Of a DNA stretch of 44,933 bases, positions 1-9,174 are shown in pieces; within the stretch, counting starts at the first letter, position 1, and the number at the start of each line of letters is the position of its first letter. Source of the DNA: a virus; IMG/VR virus record IMGVR_UViG_3300021957_000076, positions 1 to 44,933 of that record. The stretch is one strand, 5' to 3'. Below the pieces are notes generated by a model. It was not told the origin of the DNA. It saw only the letters and a program-made list of their open reading frames with translations, and did not search any database. The translations under genes and the position numbers were made by a program.

Positions 1-328
1 CCCATGGCGACCAAACCAAGCACTTAATAGAAACAAACTTCAAGTAAGTACAGTAACGGCATCTAGTTATGACGCAACTGTATTTGATGAGGTTATTTTA
101 GCAGATGCTTCTTCTAATAATATCACAGTTAATCTCCCAGCACCAGTGGAAGATTATGATGGTTTGAGGTATGATGTTAAGAAGATTGATAGTTCGGTGA
201 ACACAGTTTCGGTTGTATCTATCTCTGGTAACATGGACGATGTTGTGGGAACGACAGGAACTACTATCTCAACGCAAAACAACTCAAAGACTTTTGTTTG
301 TGATGGCACTAATTATTGGTTGATCTAA
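1..328 (+). CDS. Partial structural (fibre-type) protein, 5' end outside window
   Basis: The frame is open from base 2 to the stop at 328, so the start lies outside the window; about 108 residues remain. The visible part is polar and beta-rich and ends in CDGTNYWLI, a kind of aromatic ending common in phage fibre domains (the product at 3088-3462 ends in WYWSS). It abuts the LamG-like gene at 330, so it probably belongs to the same tail-fibre or decoration block. No enzymatic motif is seen. A virion role is inferred from context. Confidence 0.7.
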   Translation, partial: PWRPNQALNRNKLQVSTVTASSYDATVFDEVILADASSNNITVNLPAPVEDYDGLRYDVKKIDSSVNTVSVVSISGNMDDVVGTTGTTISTQNNSKTFVCDGTNYWLI

Positions 329-329
329 T

Positions 330-1154
330 ATGTCGTCCAATATAGTCAAGTTTTCTAATGTTAATGATCAAATAGACCATGGTGGTATATGGAACCCTGC
401 TCTTATAGACACAATAACTTGGTTTGATGCAGGAGATATTTCAACTATTACAGAAGAGGGTGGATCTGTCACTCAATGGGACGATAAGAGTGGCAATGGA
501 CACCACGCAACTCAAGATAATAGTATTCAGCAACCCACATATGATTCGGTAAATAAAGAAATAGTTTTAGATGGTACAAATGATTGTATGGAGGTCGGCA
601 ATAACACAGTTGACACCGACCCTTGGAAAGACTTGCAACAATTTGCAGCTATTACAGTAGCAAGGTTTGATACTTTCTCTCAGTCTTATCAACAAATTAT
701 TGGATGGAATACAAGAAGTTTAGGTGGTGGCGGTGGTTGGGCATTGAGGCAGAACGGTGGTACAGCAAACTCTTTTTCTTTCAATAGAAGGCTCTCCGAT
801 GGCACAGATGACTTTAATGTAACATCCACACCAACAGATTCAGATTTCATTGGTGTGGGATTTAGGGACTCTACAAACGCTAATATACGATTTAATGGTA
901 CTGATGAATCTACTATATTGGATGGTGGTAGTATCGGTTATGGTGGTGATTATAAATCTGGTATAGGTGCTTGGATGTATGGTGATAACTGGGGCAACCA
1001 AGCAAACTATATGGAAGGTGGTATTAAAGAAATTATTGTTATCGAAAACACTAACCTAAGTGATATACAAAAAGTTGAAGGATACCTTGCGTGGAAGTGG
1101 GGATTACAAGGTAGTTTAGATGTTAGTCACCCTTATAAAGATAATAGACCATAA
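330..1154 (+). CDS. LamG/concanavalin-like fibre protein, paralogue 1
   Basis: 274 residues. First of three paralogues (330-1154, 1478-2287, 2287-3060). All open with a segment like NDQIDHGGIWNP, then WFDAGDIST, QWDDKSGNGHHA, and close with EGYLAWKWGLQGSL and HPYK. The W-[FY]-DA.D.ST...WDDKSGN pattern is typical of LamG-like jelly-roll domains in marine phage and bacterial surface proteins, which bind glycans. I infer a receptor-binding or decoration protein of the virion. The start is 2 bases after the previous stop, implying translational coupling. Confidence 0.8.
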   Translation: MSSNIVKFSNVNDQIDHGGIWNPALIDTITWFDAGDISTITEEGGSVTQWDDKSGNGHHATQDNSIQQPTYDSVNKEIVLDGTNDCMEVGNNTVDTDPWKDLQQFAAITVARFDTFSQSYQQIIGWNTRSLGGGGGWALRQNGGTANSFSFNRRLSDGTDDFNVTSTPTDSDFIGVGFRDSTNANIRFNGTDESTILDGGSIGYGGDYKSGIGAWMYGDNWGNQANYMEGGIKEIIVIENTNLSDIQKVEGYLAWKWGLQGSLDVSHPYKDNRP

Positions 1155-1165
1155 AGGAGAAAACA

Positions 1166-1474
1166 ATGGCAAATTTATATTATGTATTTGATGATGAAAC
1201 AACGGCAATTGATGCGGAAGCATACATTTGTACAATAGCACAAGTGCCTATCGTTGGTAGAAATGCTAAGACGGGACAGTTAGAACCTAATAAAGCAAAG
1301 ACAGAAAGATGGGCAACACCACAAGAACGATTGGACGGAAAATGGGTATTTCCTATTATACCAGACGCAATTGCTTATCAATATCCACCAGAAGTTGCAA
1401 CTGCATTTAACACTAACTATCCAAACACAAGAGAAGAATACGATCAAGCATGGTTCCCTGCTGAAGAAGAATAA
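1166..1474 (+). CDS. Small hypothetical protein between LamG-like fibre genes
   Basis: 102 residues, preceded by AAAGGAG a few bases before the ATG. It is acidic with no membrane segment. Proline-rich stretches (PIIPDAIAYQYPPE) and an acidic C-terminus are visible. I do not recognise the family. Its place between LamG-like paralogues, 4 bases before the next, suggests a fibre accessory or assembly protein; this is inference from context only. Confidence 0.75.
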   Translation: MANLYYVFDDETTAIDAEAYICTIAQVPIVGRNAKTGQLEPNKAKTERWATPQERLDGKWVFPIIPDAIAYQYPPEVATAFNTNYPNTREEYDQAWFPAEEE

Positions 1475-1477
1475 AAC

Positions 1478-2287
1478 ATGTCTAATAACATAGTATTTTT
1501 CGATAGTTTGAACGACCAGATAGACGATGGTGGTATTTGGAATCCATTGTTAGTATCTCCTGTTGCTTGGTATGATGCTTCAGATGCGTCTACAATAACT
1601 TTTGGTACAGGAAACAATGTTGCTCAGTGGGATGATAAGTCGGGCAACGAATACCATATGTCCCAAGGCAGTTCTAGCAAACAACCAGAATGGGGAAAGG
1701 AAGGGATACAAATAAATGGGATGAATGTGATACACTATGCTGACACTCTTGCCCAAATGCTCATAGATATACCTTCGGAGATTGACTTAACACAATTTTC
1801 TATTTTAGGAGTAGGAGAATCTAAATCATCGGGAGATTCCCCTGCCATGGGATATGTAAGGAGTGATGACTCTACGGACTTTTTGGATTTCAATTTGCAA
1901 TGCAACGATACGCAAGGAAGAATAAACACTTCTTTTAAAATAGATAATTCCAGTTATAATCCGACAACTGGTTATACCACAGAACTCGCAGATGACAACC
2001 CATTTGTCGTTTCCGTTTGGTATGATGGTGCTGAAAATGTTTCAAGAGTTAATGGTGGAACTGTATCGGCAACTAATACAAGTGCTCCCGATGGAGCAAC
2101 ATTTAGCATCAAGAGAATACAATGTGGTAGACAGAGTAATACTCCTAAAAACTGGCAAGGTGAATATATAATTTTAAACACTGCTGATATAGCAACTATA
2201 GAAAAATGCGAAGGATACCTTGCGTGGAAGTGGGGATTACAAGGTAGTTTAGATATTAGTCACCCTTATAAGGGAAACGCACCATAA
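1478..2287 (+). CDS. LamG/concanavalin-like fibre protein, paralogue 2
   Basis: 269 residues, same architecture as 330-1154: NDQIDDGGIWNP near the N-terminus, WYDASDASTIT, QWDDKSGN, and the C-terminal EGYLAWKWGLQGSLDISHP. The stop overlaps the next start in a TAATG junction, so paralogues 2 and 3 are translationally coupled. The middle of the protein has diverged most, as expected if the ends hold the fold while the ligand-binding face changes. Ligand unknown. Confidence 0.8.
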   Translation: MSNNIVFFDSLNDQIDDGGIWNPLLVSPVAWYDASDASTITFGTGNNVAQWDDKSGNEYHMSQGSSSKQPEWGKEGIQINGMNVIHYADTLAQMLIDIPSEIDLTQFSILGVGESKSSGDSPAMGYVRSDDSTDFLDFNLQCNDTQGRINTSFKIDNSSYNPTTGYTTELADDNPFVVSVWYDGAENVSRVNGGTVSATNTSAPDGATFSIKRIQCGRQSNTPKNWQGEYIILNTADIATIEKCEGYLAWKWGLQGSLDISHPYKGNAP

Positions 2288-3060
2288 TGTCCAATAACAT
2301 AGTAGTTTTTTCTAATAACAATGACCAGATAAACGATGGTGGTATATGGAGTCCCTCTCTTATAACAACAGAAGCATGGTTTGATGCTTCTGATGCGTCA
2401 ACTATTGACTTGCGAGAGGATACCTATGTTGTGCAGTGGGATGATAAGAGTGGTAACAATAGGTACGCATCTCAAGGGACAGCGGCAGACCAACCAACAT
2501 ATTCTTCTTCGGATAGTCTTGCAAATAACCTTCCTACAATAAAGGGTCTTTCATCGACCGATTCTGGTTTTTTAACATTCAACGAAAACATTTCAACACG
2601 GGAAATATTTGTCGTAACATATTATAAAGACGGTTTGGATGTGGGTTTTGATTCATATAACTATCTATTTTCTGGTCCTAGTAGCCCTAATGATACTCCA
2701 AGATGGTTGGGAGATGGTGGAGGTGGAGCTACGAAATCTAATTGGTTTACTACAGGCACTAGAGTTGTTGACCAACATTATAGGGATGGTTCGGATTCTT
2801 CTACACAGGTTGCACTTCCCATGCCATTGACATTATGGAGAGCAAGGCATTCTACTACAGCGGGGAATCTCAACAGAGTTTTGGGGTCAAACCAATACAA
2901 AACCTCACGAAACTGGGATGGTGGTATTGGAGAAGTTATTATATTCTCAAGTCTCCAAGATGAAGATACTATCCACAAAGTAGAAGGATACCTTGCTTGG
3001 AAGTGGGGATTAACTACAAGCCTCCCTTCAGCTCATCCATACAAGAATGTATTACCATAA
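2287..3060 (+). CDS. LamG/concanavalin-like fibre protein, paralogue 3
   Basis: 257 residues; third paralogue, with NDQINDGGIWSP, WFDASDASTID, QWDDKSGN and the C-terminal EGYLAWKWGLTTSLPS and HPYK. The C-terminal WKWGL block is conserved in all three and is probably structural. It ends just before a late promoter box at 3064-3071, which starts a new transcription unit. A virion surface role is inferred. Confidence 0.8.
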   Translation: MSNNIVVFSNNNDQINDGGIWSPSLITTEAWFDASDASTIDLREDTYVVQWDDKSGNNRYASQGTAADQPTYSSSDSLANNLPTIKGLSSTDSGFLTFNENISTREIFVVTYYKDGLDVGFDSYNYLFSGPSSPNDTPRWLGDGGGGATKSNWFTTGTRVVDQHYRDGSDSSTQVALPMPLTLWRARHSTTAGNLNRVLGSNQYKTSRNWDGGIGEVIIFSSLQDEDTIHKVEGYLAWKWGLTTSLPSAHPYKNVLP

Positions 3061-3063
3061 GGA

Positions 3064-3071
3064 TATAAATA
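3064..3071 (+). promoter_or_regulatory. T4-type late promoter
   Basis: TATAAATA, 16 bases before the ATG at 3088, with GAAGGTG as ribosome-binding site between. Confidence 0.65.
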
Positions 3072-3087
3072 ACATAGAAGGTGAAAT

Positions 3088-3462
3088 ATGAGTTATAAGG
3101 ATTTTCAAAAAGATCAAACCATTGGTGGTGATTTAACCATTAGTGGAGAATTAGTTTCCATAGATAACGCCCAATTCGGAAAGGCAATATATAATAAGGT
3201 AACGACAATTTCAGGTGGGTATGCGACAACTATATATGATAATAAAGTTTTTTGTGATGGCGACTTTTCGCTGACCTTACACGATGCGTCAACTGCGTAT
3301 GATTATTCTAACGACACCGGACAAGACATAACATTAAACAATATAGGAACCGAAACCGTCGCTATCGTAGGGACCATCCAAGGAAACATAAATCCTAATT
3401 TATTTTCTGGAGAAGTCTTTAATATCATTTCAAATGGAAATGGTTGGTATTGGTCTTCTTGA
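3088..3462 (+). CDS. Fibre/collar-type structural protein
   Basis: 124 residues with own late promoter and Shine-Dalgarno. The N-terminus (IGGDLTISGELV) resembles beta-repeat phage fibre segments, and the C-terminus has FNIISNGNGWYW, an aromatic end like the partial protein at 1-328. Probably a small fibre or spike component; the exact role is not recognisable. Confidence 0.7.
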   Translation: MSYKDFQKDQTIGGDLTISGELVSIDNAQFGKAIYNKVTTISGGYATTIYDNKVFCDGDFSLTLHDASTAYDYSNDTGQDITLNNIGTETVAIVGTIQGNINPNLFSGEVFNIISNGNGWYWSS

Positions 3463-3470
3463 TATAAATA
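3463..3470 (+). promoter_or_regulatory. T4-type late promoter
   Basis: TATAAATA overlapping the end of the preceding gene, 17 bases before the ATG at 3488; AAAAAGGG lies between. Confidence 0.65.
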
Positions 3471-3487
3471 TATAAAAAGGGAATAAA

Positions 3488-3664
3488 ATGAGCATATTTA
3501 GGGAAACAGAGACAACTGCTAATGATGAAGAGTTGCAGGTCAGAAATAACCAAGACCATGCAAGAACATTTGACCCAGATGGCACTAGGTTATTGAAAGA
3601 GATATTGAAAGAAATGAAGAAAACGAATACACTACTTAGTCTCATTTACGGAGAGGAAATATAA
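3488..3664 (+). CDS. Small hypothetical protein (58 aa)
   Basis: ATG at 3488 behind AAAAAGGGAATAAA; the stop overlaps the next ATG (TAATG at 3662-3666). The product is charged, starting MSIFRETETTANDEELQVR, with a helical C-terminal half (LLKEILKEMKKTNTLLSLIY). It sits at the head of a four-member paralogous block and is coupled to it, so it is likely a structural accessory. No family recognised. Confidence 0.65.
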   Translation: MSIFRETETTANDEELQVRNNQDHARTFDPDGTRLLKEILKEMKKTNTLLSLIYGEEI

Positions 3665-4239
3665 TGAGTGTTATAGAAGATGGGTCTGGAGACAGTTATA
3701 CCGCTAAAGTTGATAGTGACCAAAGACTTAATACAAAATCAGTAATACAATCTAGAGTTTCTGATGTAAGTAAGAGGGAAGGAAATTCGTTTCTTCTTGC
3801 TTCGGGATTTGTAAGTCTCACAACCACGGGAAGTTTTAATGGTATGTTGTATTTAAAAAACACCTCAGATGATGACTTGTATATTGCTACCATAAGGACT
3901 TGTTCAGATACAGCAGGAAATCTCCAAGTTAAAATCATAAAAAACCCTACATTAGGAACTCTTATATCGGACGCTAATGTTGCGTTGAAAGCAAGTTCTA
4001 ATTATGGTTCTAGTAAGGAGTTCGGTGGTTTAGTATATTCTGCTAGTGGGGATGGTAAAACAGTTACAGATGGTGACGATAGTACGACATTTATTAATCA
4101 TTCACCGGGGCATAGTATTCAAGAATATCAAGGTGCGATAATCATACCTAAAGGGAAAAGCATGGCAATAGTTACGAAACCAAGTGTTGCTACTACTGCT
4201 TGTGTAGAAATTCAATGTTGGTTTGAAGGAGACGAATAA
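3664..4239 (+). CDS. Tandem structural paralogue A1
   Basis: 191 residues. First of four tandem relatives (3664-6054). Shared marks: N-terminal MSxIEDGxGxxxxAKV, a central LYLKNTSDDDLYI, then KIIKNPTLGTLISDA, then NYGSSKEFGG. The pattern suggests a repeated beta-sandwich head or tail decoration protein. Stop and next start overlap by one base (TAATG). The function is not established; virion surface location is inferred from the block. Confidence 0.75.
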   Translation: MSVIEDGSGDSYTAKVDSDQRLNTKSVIQSRVSDVSKREGNSFLLASGFVSLTTTGSFNGMLYLKNTSDDDLYIATIRTCSDTAGNLQVKIIKNPTLGTLISDANVALKASSNYGSSKEFGGLVYSASGDGKTVTDGDDSTTFINHSPGHSIQEYQGAIIIPKGKSMAIVTKPSVATTACVEIQCWFEGDE

Positions 4240-4823
4240 TGAGTATCATAGAAGATGGAAAAGGTCAAGGTCGTAATGCTGAAGTAGATAAGAATAATCG
4301 TCTTCAAGTAAAGAGTGTATCAGAAGGGTTTAATGTAGAAGCTGCCATATTAGGTGATAACTATAATATCAATACTGGGGCAGTTACTCTAACATCTGCT
4401 GACAACTCAGCGGTATTCTATTTAAAAAATACCAATGAAGAACTCTTCATTATCACAGAAGTTATTGTTATATTGGGGACATCAACTGGTGGAAGTGGAG
4501 ATACGGTTGTTAAGATTATCAAAAACCCTACAACAGGAACTATAATTTCTACAGCTACTGATGCGGATAATGTTGAAAATAGAAACTTTGGTTCTAGTAA
4601 ATTATTTGGTGGACATGTGTTTAAAGGAGTTGAGGGTGATGATTTCACAAATGGTTCTGAGTTTGCTAACACAACTCGTTCAACCAATGCAGTCATAAAC
4701 TTTGATGCGGATGTAATGGTGTTGCCAAAAGATTCAACTGTTGGTGTAGAAGTAGAACCAGCGACAGGAAACACAAGTCAAGTGGTTAAAGTGGCAGTAG
4801 TCGGATTTTTATTTGAAAACTAA
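4239..4823 (+). CDS. Tandem structural paralogue A2
   Basis: 194 residues; same plan as A1, with MSIIEDGKGQGRNAEV, FYLKNTNEELFI, KIIKNPTTGTIIS and NFGSSKLFGG. Coupled to A1. It is closest in visible motifs to A1 and A3, consistent with stepwise tandem duplication. Confidence 0.75.
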   Translation: MSIIEDGKGQGRNAEVDKNNRLQVKSVSEGFNVEAAILGDNYNINTGAVTLTSADNSAVFYLKNTNEELFIITEVIVILGTSTGGSGDTVVKIIKNPTTGTIISTATDADNVENRNFGSSKLFGGHVFKGVEGDDFTNGSEFANTTRSTNAVINFDADVMVLPKDSTVGVEVEPATGNTSQVVKVAVVGFLFEN

Positions 4824-4834
4824 GGAGCAATAAA

Positions 4835-5413
4835 ATGATATTAGAAAATGGTGCAGGTAACGGCAAAAAGTTAAAAGTAAATGGTCGCAACGAAGCGTGT
4901 GTGTTCTCGGTACAAGAATCTGAAGCACAGGCAGCAGCAGAGAATGGTGACGCATACAACATTAACACAGGCGATATAACAGGTATCACTGGTACTACAT
5001 CTTTGTTATATTTCAAAAATGACGAAGAACAAGATATGGTTGTAGAAGCAATTGCCTTGGGTGTTCGTGGTGCAACTATTACAGATATGGCATCTGTCTT
5101 TGTGGTAAAGAATCCAGATGCGGGAACAATAATTTCTAACGCTACTGCTGTTGATATGAACCAAAATAGAAACTTTGGTTCTAGTAAAGTATTGAAAGAC
5201 ACCTCGGTTGCTTACAAAGGTGCTAACGGATATACTGCAACGGGTGGACAAGACTCAGTTCAATTGTACACTGGAAACAATGGTAGACTATTTGCGACAA
5301 TTAACATCGAGTTACCAAGGGGTTCATCTTTAGCAATACGTCTCGAAGGACTAACAGGCGGTACAGCATATGCCGCTTTAGTGATGCATCTTAAGGACAG
5401 TGAAAGAGGATAA
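4835..5413 (+). CDS. Tandem structural paralogue A3
   Basis: 192 residues; MILENGAGNGKKLKV, LYFKNDEEQDMVV, VVKNPDAGTIIS and NFGSSKVL align with A1 and A2. Preceded by AAGGAG. The C-terminal part (YAALVMHLKD) keeps the terminal beta strand. Likely the same virion role with altered surface loops. Confidence 0.75.
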   Translation: MILENGAGNGKKLKVNGRNEACVFSVQESEAQAAAENGDAYNINTGDITGITGTTSLLYFKNDEEQDMVVEAIALGVRGATITDMASVFVVKNPDAGTIISNATAVDMNQNRNFGSSKVLKDTSVAYKGANGYTATGGQDSVQLYTGNNGRLFATINIELPRGSSLAIRLEGLTGGTAYAALVMHLKDSERG

Positions 5414-5415
5414 TA

Positions 5416-6054
5416 ATGTTAAAGACAATATTATCAGATGGTGGCGGTTCTGAAAACAAAGCAAAGGTCACGGACGAGGGTGCATTACAAGTTGTGCCCC
5501 ATTCGCATCCAGTTGTTGATGAACCAATAATAACCAGACCATTTAGGCAGTATTTCACTGATAACGGTCATGATGATGGTTCCAATGACATGAGAGTTGA
5601 TGGTTCCACCAACAATGTGGAATTTTATATCACGGCATTAACTGATTATGACTTGTATATCAACTCTGCATCTATTGTTATTGCAGATGCGGGACAAACT
5701 TTAAGTGAGTTTGGCAACTTGAATTCAGCATTAACGAATGGTGTTACTCTTGATTGGGTCACAACCGATGTAGGACAGACCCAAATCCACGAAGGGTTGA
5801 AAACAAACTTTGATTTTATTAGATTGGCAGGAGGGCAACCTGCGTTTGGTTCGGCTGCTGATTCATTTAGAGCGCCTAATGTTAGTGGGACTTCTGAAGC
5901 ATATTTCCCATTCATTGACTTTGACCAAATCTTTGGGGTAAAATGGGGTCTAAGACTGAGAAAAGGCACTAATGATAGATTAACTTGGACAGTAAGGGAT
6001 GATGTAACCGGAGTTGACCAATTTGATATAATTGCTTATGGTATTTATTTGTAA
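5416..6054 (+). CDS. Tandem structural paralogue A4 (divergent)
   Basis: 212 residues. The N-terminus (LSDGGGSENKAKV) and strands such as VEFYITALTDYDLYI keep the family plan, but the KNP and FGSSK blocks are lost or altered, so this is the most diverged copy. It ends with an aromatic strand (FDIIAYGIYL). Last gene of the block, before a late promoter at 6077. Confidence 0.7.
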   Translation: MLKTILSDGGGSENKAKVTDEGALQVVPHSHPVVDEPIITRPFRQYFTDNGHDDGSNDMRVDGSTNNVEFYITALTDYDLYINSASIVIADAGQTLSEFGNLNSALTNGVTLDWVTTDVGQTQIHEGLKTNFDFIRLAGGQPAFGSAADSFRAPNVSGTSEAYFPFIDFDQIFGVKWGLRLRKGTNDRLTWTVRDDVTGVDQFDIIAYGIYL

Positions 6055-6076
6055 AAGATAACTTACCGTAAAGACC

Positions 6077-6084
6077 TATAAATA
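6077..6084 (+). promoter_or_regulatory. T4-type late promoter
   Basis: TATAAATA 27 bases before the ATG at 6112. Confidence 0.65.
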
Positions 6085-6111
6085 CTTGTACATTAGTTGG
6101 AGATGAGAGTC

Positions 6112-6408
6112 ATGAAAGATGATTTGAAGAAACAGGTTGAAGATGTTAAAGAGGCTCTCGATAAGAAAATCGAAGAACTTCAAGCAAAAGCAGAAAAAGG
6201 ATTGGACGAGATCGAAATTCTCGCTAAGACCAAGTTAGAAGAAACCAAAAAGCAATTGGAAGACTTGGGTGATGAGGCAGAAGAGATCCTAGAAGCAAAG
6301 GTTGCTCAAATTAAGAGTCAATATCAGACAGTCGAAGATGAACTAGAATCTAGATACAAAGGGTTCCTTAATTGGGTTAGAAACTTCTTTAAGAAACTTT
6401 TATCTTAA
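6112..6408 (+). CDS. Amphipathic helical coiled-coil protein
   Basis: Start at 6112 (MKDDLKKQVEDVK) is chosen because GGAG lies about 10 bases upstream; in-frame starts at 6103 and 6097 are alternatives. About 98 residues, almost entirely charged heptads (Lys/Glu/Leu/Ala), apolipoprotein-like, ending in an amphipathic tryptophan-containing helix (NWVRNFFKKLLS) that could associate with a membrane or form a bundle. Under its own late promoter. Function unknown; a scaffold-like or membrane-active role is possible. Confidence 0.7.
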   Translation: MKDDLKKQVEDVKEALDKKIEELQAKAEKGLDEIEILAKTKLEETKKQLEDLGDEAEEILEAKVAQIKSQYQTVEDELESRYKGFLNWVRNFFKKLLS

Positions 6409-6467
6409 AGACCACAAAATAGTGATTTTCAACGACTTATCTATCGGTCTGTCATTAAAAATAGCAC

Positions 6468-6495
6468 TTGCAAATGTTATTTTAGGTGATACAAT
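6468..6495 (+). promoter_or_regulatory. Early sigma70-like promoter
   Basis: TTGCAA (6468-6473), 16-base spacer, TACAAT (6490-6495), preceded by AAAAATAGCAC, the same upstream element as the minus-strand early promoters. Faces the ribonucleotide reductase gene. Confidence 0.6.
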
Positions 6496-6591
6496 TTAGG
6501 GATGGAAACGTTACGAAACGCTATTTTTAATCATTAACCCTTGAAAAATAACAGCATCCGTTAAACGACCTTCCCAAATAGGAAATATCGT

Positions 6592-6599
6592 TATAAATA
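6592..6599 (+). promoter_or_regulatory. T4-type late promoter
   Basis: TATAAATA 35 bases before the ATG at 6635; AGGAG lies in the leader. Confidence 0.6.
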
Positions 6600-6634
6600 T
6601 TCTCACCAACTAAGAGGAACTAGGAGAAAAAAAC

Positions 6635-9142
6635 ATGGCAAATAAAGCATTAGAAGATTACACCCAATACGCAAAATACGCAAGACATAATCCCGAGAAA
6701 GAGAGAAGGGAGACATGGAATGAGCAAGTCGATAGGGTGTTTGAAATGCATGAAAGACAGCTTGGAGATAAGTTGGATCTCATTAGAGAAGATTTCGAAT
6801 TTGCTAAGAAAATGGTCAGAAAGAAGAAGGTCTTAGGTTCTCAACGAGCATTGCAGTTTGGGGGCGATCCCATCCTTGACAAAAACGCAAAGATTTATAA
6901 TTGTACTGTCTCTTATGTAGACAGAGTAGACTTTTTTAAGGAGTGTATGTATTTACTCCTTTGTGGATGTGGGGTTGGATTCTCAGTCCAAACACACCAC
7001 GTTGCAAAACTTCCCAAGATCGTTAAACGAGACAAGGGAGAGGAAACCTTTGTCATTCCTGATTCTATTGAAGGATGGGCAGATGCTATTGGAGTCCTCA
7101 TGCAATCTTATTTTCAAGATAAGAGAAAATTCACCATGTATGATTACGATGTGGACTATGCATCATTCTCAGGGAAGAAGGTTAACTTCGATTACTCTCT
7201 AATTAGAGAAGAGGGAGCCCAAATCTCATGGGGAGGCAAAGCACCCGGTCCTAGAGGTCTTAAGAATGCAATTGCCAACATCGAAAAGGTGCTCGATAGA
7301 TGCCTTGAGGATGGGTTTAAAACCCTTCGTGCTATCGATGCATATGATATTATCATGCACTCATCCGATGCTGTTCTAAGTGGTGGAATTAGACGTTCAG
7401 CAACCATTTGTTTGTTCTCCCCAGATGATGACGCAATGGCAACAGCAAAAACAGGTGATTGGTTCGTAAAGAACCCTCAAAGAGGACGTTCAAACAACTC
7501 TGCTTTGCTTATTAGAGATGAGACTACTAAAGAACAATTTGCTAAACTCATGGAGTCAGTGAAACAATTTGGCGAACCAGGATTTGTTTGGGCAGACGAC
7601 AAGGAAGCACTTTATAATCCATGCGTTGAAATTGGCATGAGAGCATATGACGAAGATGGAAACTCTGGATTCGAATTCTGCAACCTTTGTGAGATAAATG
7701 GTCGAAAAGCAACCTCTGAAGAAGAATTTTTGGACATGTGTAAAGCAGCGGCAGTTCTAGGAACTATCCAAGCAACATATGATGAGTTTGATTATCTATC
7801 CGCTGCTTCCTCTAAGATTGTTAAGAAGGAAGCACTCTTGGGAGTCTCTATGACAGGCATGATGGATAACCCAGAAGTGACCTTTGACCCAGAGATCCAA
7901 CGAAAGGGTGCTAGGTTGATCCTAAAGGTCAACGAAAGGATTGCAAAGCATCTTGGTATTAATAAATGTGCGAGAGCAACATGTGTGAAACCAGCAGGTA
8001 CAACTTCTTGTATCCTTGGTTCGGCGTCTGGTGTTCATCCTCACCATGCTAAGAGATATATGAGAAGAGTCCAAGCAAACAAGTTGGAATTCCCAGTACA
8101 GCATTTTGCGTCCAAAAACCCTATTGCAGTGGAAGAGTCAGTGTGGTCTAACAACAACACCGACCTTGTTATTAACTTCCTTTGTGAAGTGCCTGATGGT
8201 GCTAAAACAAAGAATCAAATTAGTGGTATTGATTTACTTGAATATGTTAAAACGACCCAACAAAATTGGGTTGAAGCAGGAACAAGAAAGGATCAACCAG
8301 TTGCTCCTTGGTTGCGTCATAATGTTTCCAACACTATCAACGTCAAGGAAGATGAATGGGATGAGGTTGAAGCATACATCTTTAGGAATCGTAAGTGGTT
8401 TGCAGGTATTTCGTTGATCCCAGCAGCAGGAGACTTGGATTATCCCCAAGCACCATTCGTTACAGTTCTTAATGAAAAGGAATTGGTACAGACATATGGT
8501 GAAGGAACTTGTTTCGCATCTGGTCTTGTTGTAGATGGTCTTAAGGCATTCAACAATAATCTATGGAGTGCTTGCGATACTGCTTTGGGGATTGGAGAAG
8601 ATTTATGGCAAACTTGTTTTGATCAATTTGTACTCAATGATCCAGACAAAGAACTCCATAAAGAGTTTGAAGCACCAGGAGATGTTTCTTTAGGAGAAAA
8701 GGTTCCTTTTGAAAAAATGATGTCATTGGTTGAACCTAGAGAACCTTTGTTACCCCACAAAAACGGATATAACAACAAAGAATGGGCCACCAAACTAGCA
8801 CAGTATGCAGGTGATATAGCAAGATACCATGATGATCTTGAGAAATACGATATTCTTAGATCAAAAGCTGATTGGGTTAGAAGGTTTATGCAATTCGCAG
8901 AGAGATATAGTGAGGGCAAACTTCGTAAATGTTCTCATATGTTGAAGCACGTTCTTGTATGGAAGCAATGGTTGGACCTTAGTAGAACTTATGTTGATAT
9001 TGATTGGTCAGCGGTTAAAGAAGAGAGTTATGACATTGATGTTAGTGGGTTGAGTGGTGAAGCATGTTCTGGAGGTGCCTGCGAAACAGGTGCAATTGGA
9101 GCGGCTATTAAAGAAAAGAAAGATAAGGAAAAGGCGAGTTAA
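6635..9142 (+). CDS. nrdJ: Adenosylcobalamin-dependent (class II) ribonucleotide reductase
   Basis: 835 residues, ATG behind ACTAGGAG. Reduces ribonucleotides to deoxyribonucleotides using a thiyl radical from adenosylcobalamin. Seen: the active-site cysteine segment NCTVSYVDR near residue 90, LLCGCGVGFS near 100, NPCVEIGMR near 328 and FCNLCEIN near 348, and a C-terminal CSGGAC pair near 811-816 suited to shuttling electrons. The order fits the monomeric RTPR type rather than class I; no NrdB or NrdG partner is present. It is somewhat longer than typical RTPR. It would supply dNTPs with or without oxygen, provided the host has B12. dUTPase, dNMP kinase and 5'-nucleotidase genes lie nearby. 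Bacterial or archaeal B12 RNR families cannot be separated without alignment. Confidence 0.9.
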   Translation: MANKALEDYTQYAKYARHNPEKERRETWNEQVDRVFEMHERQLGDKLDLIREDFEFAKKMVRKKKVLGSQRALQFGGDPILDKNAKIYNCTVSYVDRVDFFKECMYLLLCGCGVGFSVQTHHVAKLPKIVKRDKGEETFVIPDSIEGWADAIGVLMQSYFQDKRKFTMYDYDVDYASFSGKKVNFDYSLIREEGAQISWGGKAPGPRGLKNAIANIEKVLDRCLEDGFKTLRAIDAYDIIMHSSDAVLSGGIRRSATICLFSPDDDAMATAKTGDWFVKNPQRGRSNNSALLIRDETTKEQFAKLMESVKQFGEPGFVWADDKEALYNPCVEIGMRAYDEDGNSGFEFCNLCEINGRKATSEEEFLDMCKAAAVLGTIQATYDEFDYLSAASSKIVKKEALLGVSMTGMMDNPEVTFDPEIQRKGARLILKVNERIAKHLGINKCARATCVKPAGTTSCILGSASGVHPHHAKRYMRRVQANKLEFPVQHFASKNPIAVEESVWSNNNTDLVINFLCEVPDGAKTKNQISGIDLLEYVKTTQQNWVEAGTRKDQPVAPWLRHNVSNTINVKEDEWDEVEAYIFRNRKWFAGISLIPAAGDLDYPQAPFVTVLNEKELVQTYGEGTCFASGLVVDGLKAFNNNLWSACDTALGIGEDLWQTCFDQFVLNDPDKELHKEFEAPGDVSLGEKVPFEKMMSLVEPREPLLPHKNGYNNKEWATKLAQYAGDIARYHDDLEKYDILRSKADWVRRFMQFAERYSEGKLRKCSHMLKHVLVWKQWLDLSRTYVDIDWSAVKEESYDIDVSGLSGEACSGGACETGAIGAAIKEKKDKEKAS

Positions 9143-9174
9143 ACCTAGTCTGAATTAATCTTCAGGTTGGACTT

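Larger units (their letters stand above)
6412..6634 (+). promoter_or_regulatory. Promoter region and leader of the ribonucleotide reductase gene
   Basis: A 220-base gap holding an early-type promoter (6468-6495), a small hairpin CGTTACGAAACG near 6510, a pairing of GCTATTTTT with AAAAATAACAGC across 6520-6552, and a late box at 6592-6599. It suggests transcription in both early and late phases and a structured early leader. Confidence 0.5.
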
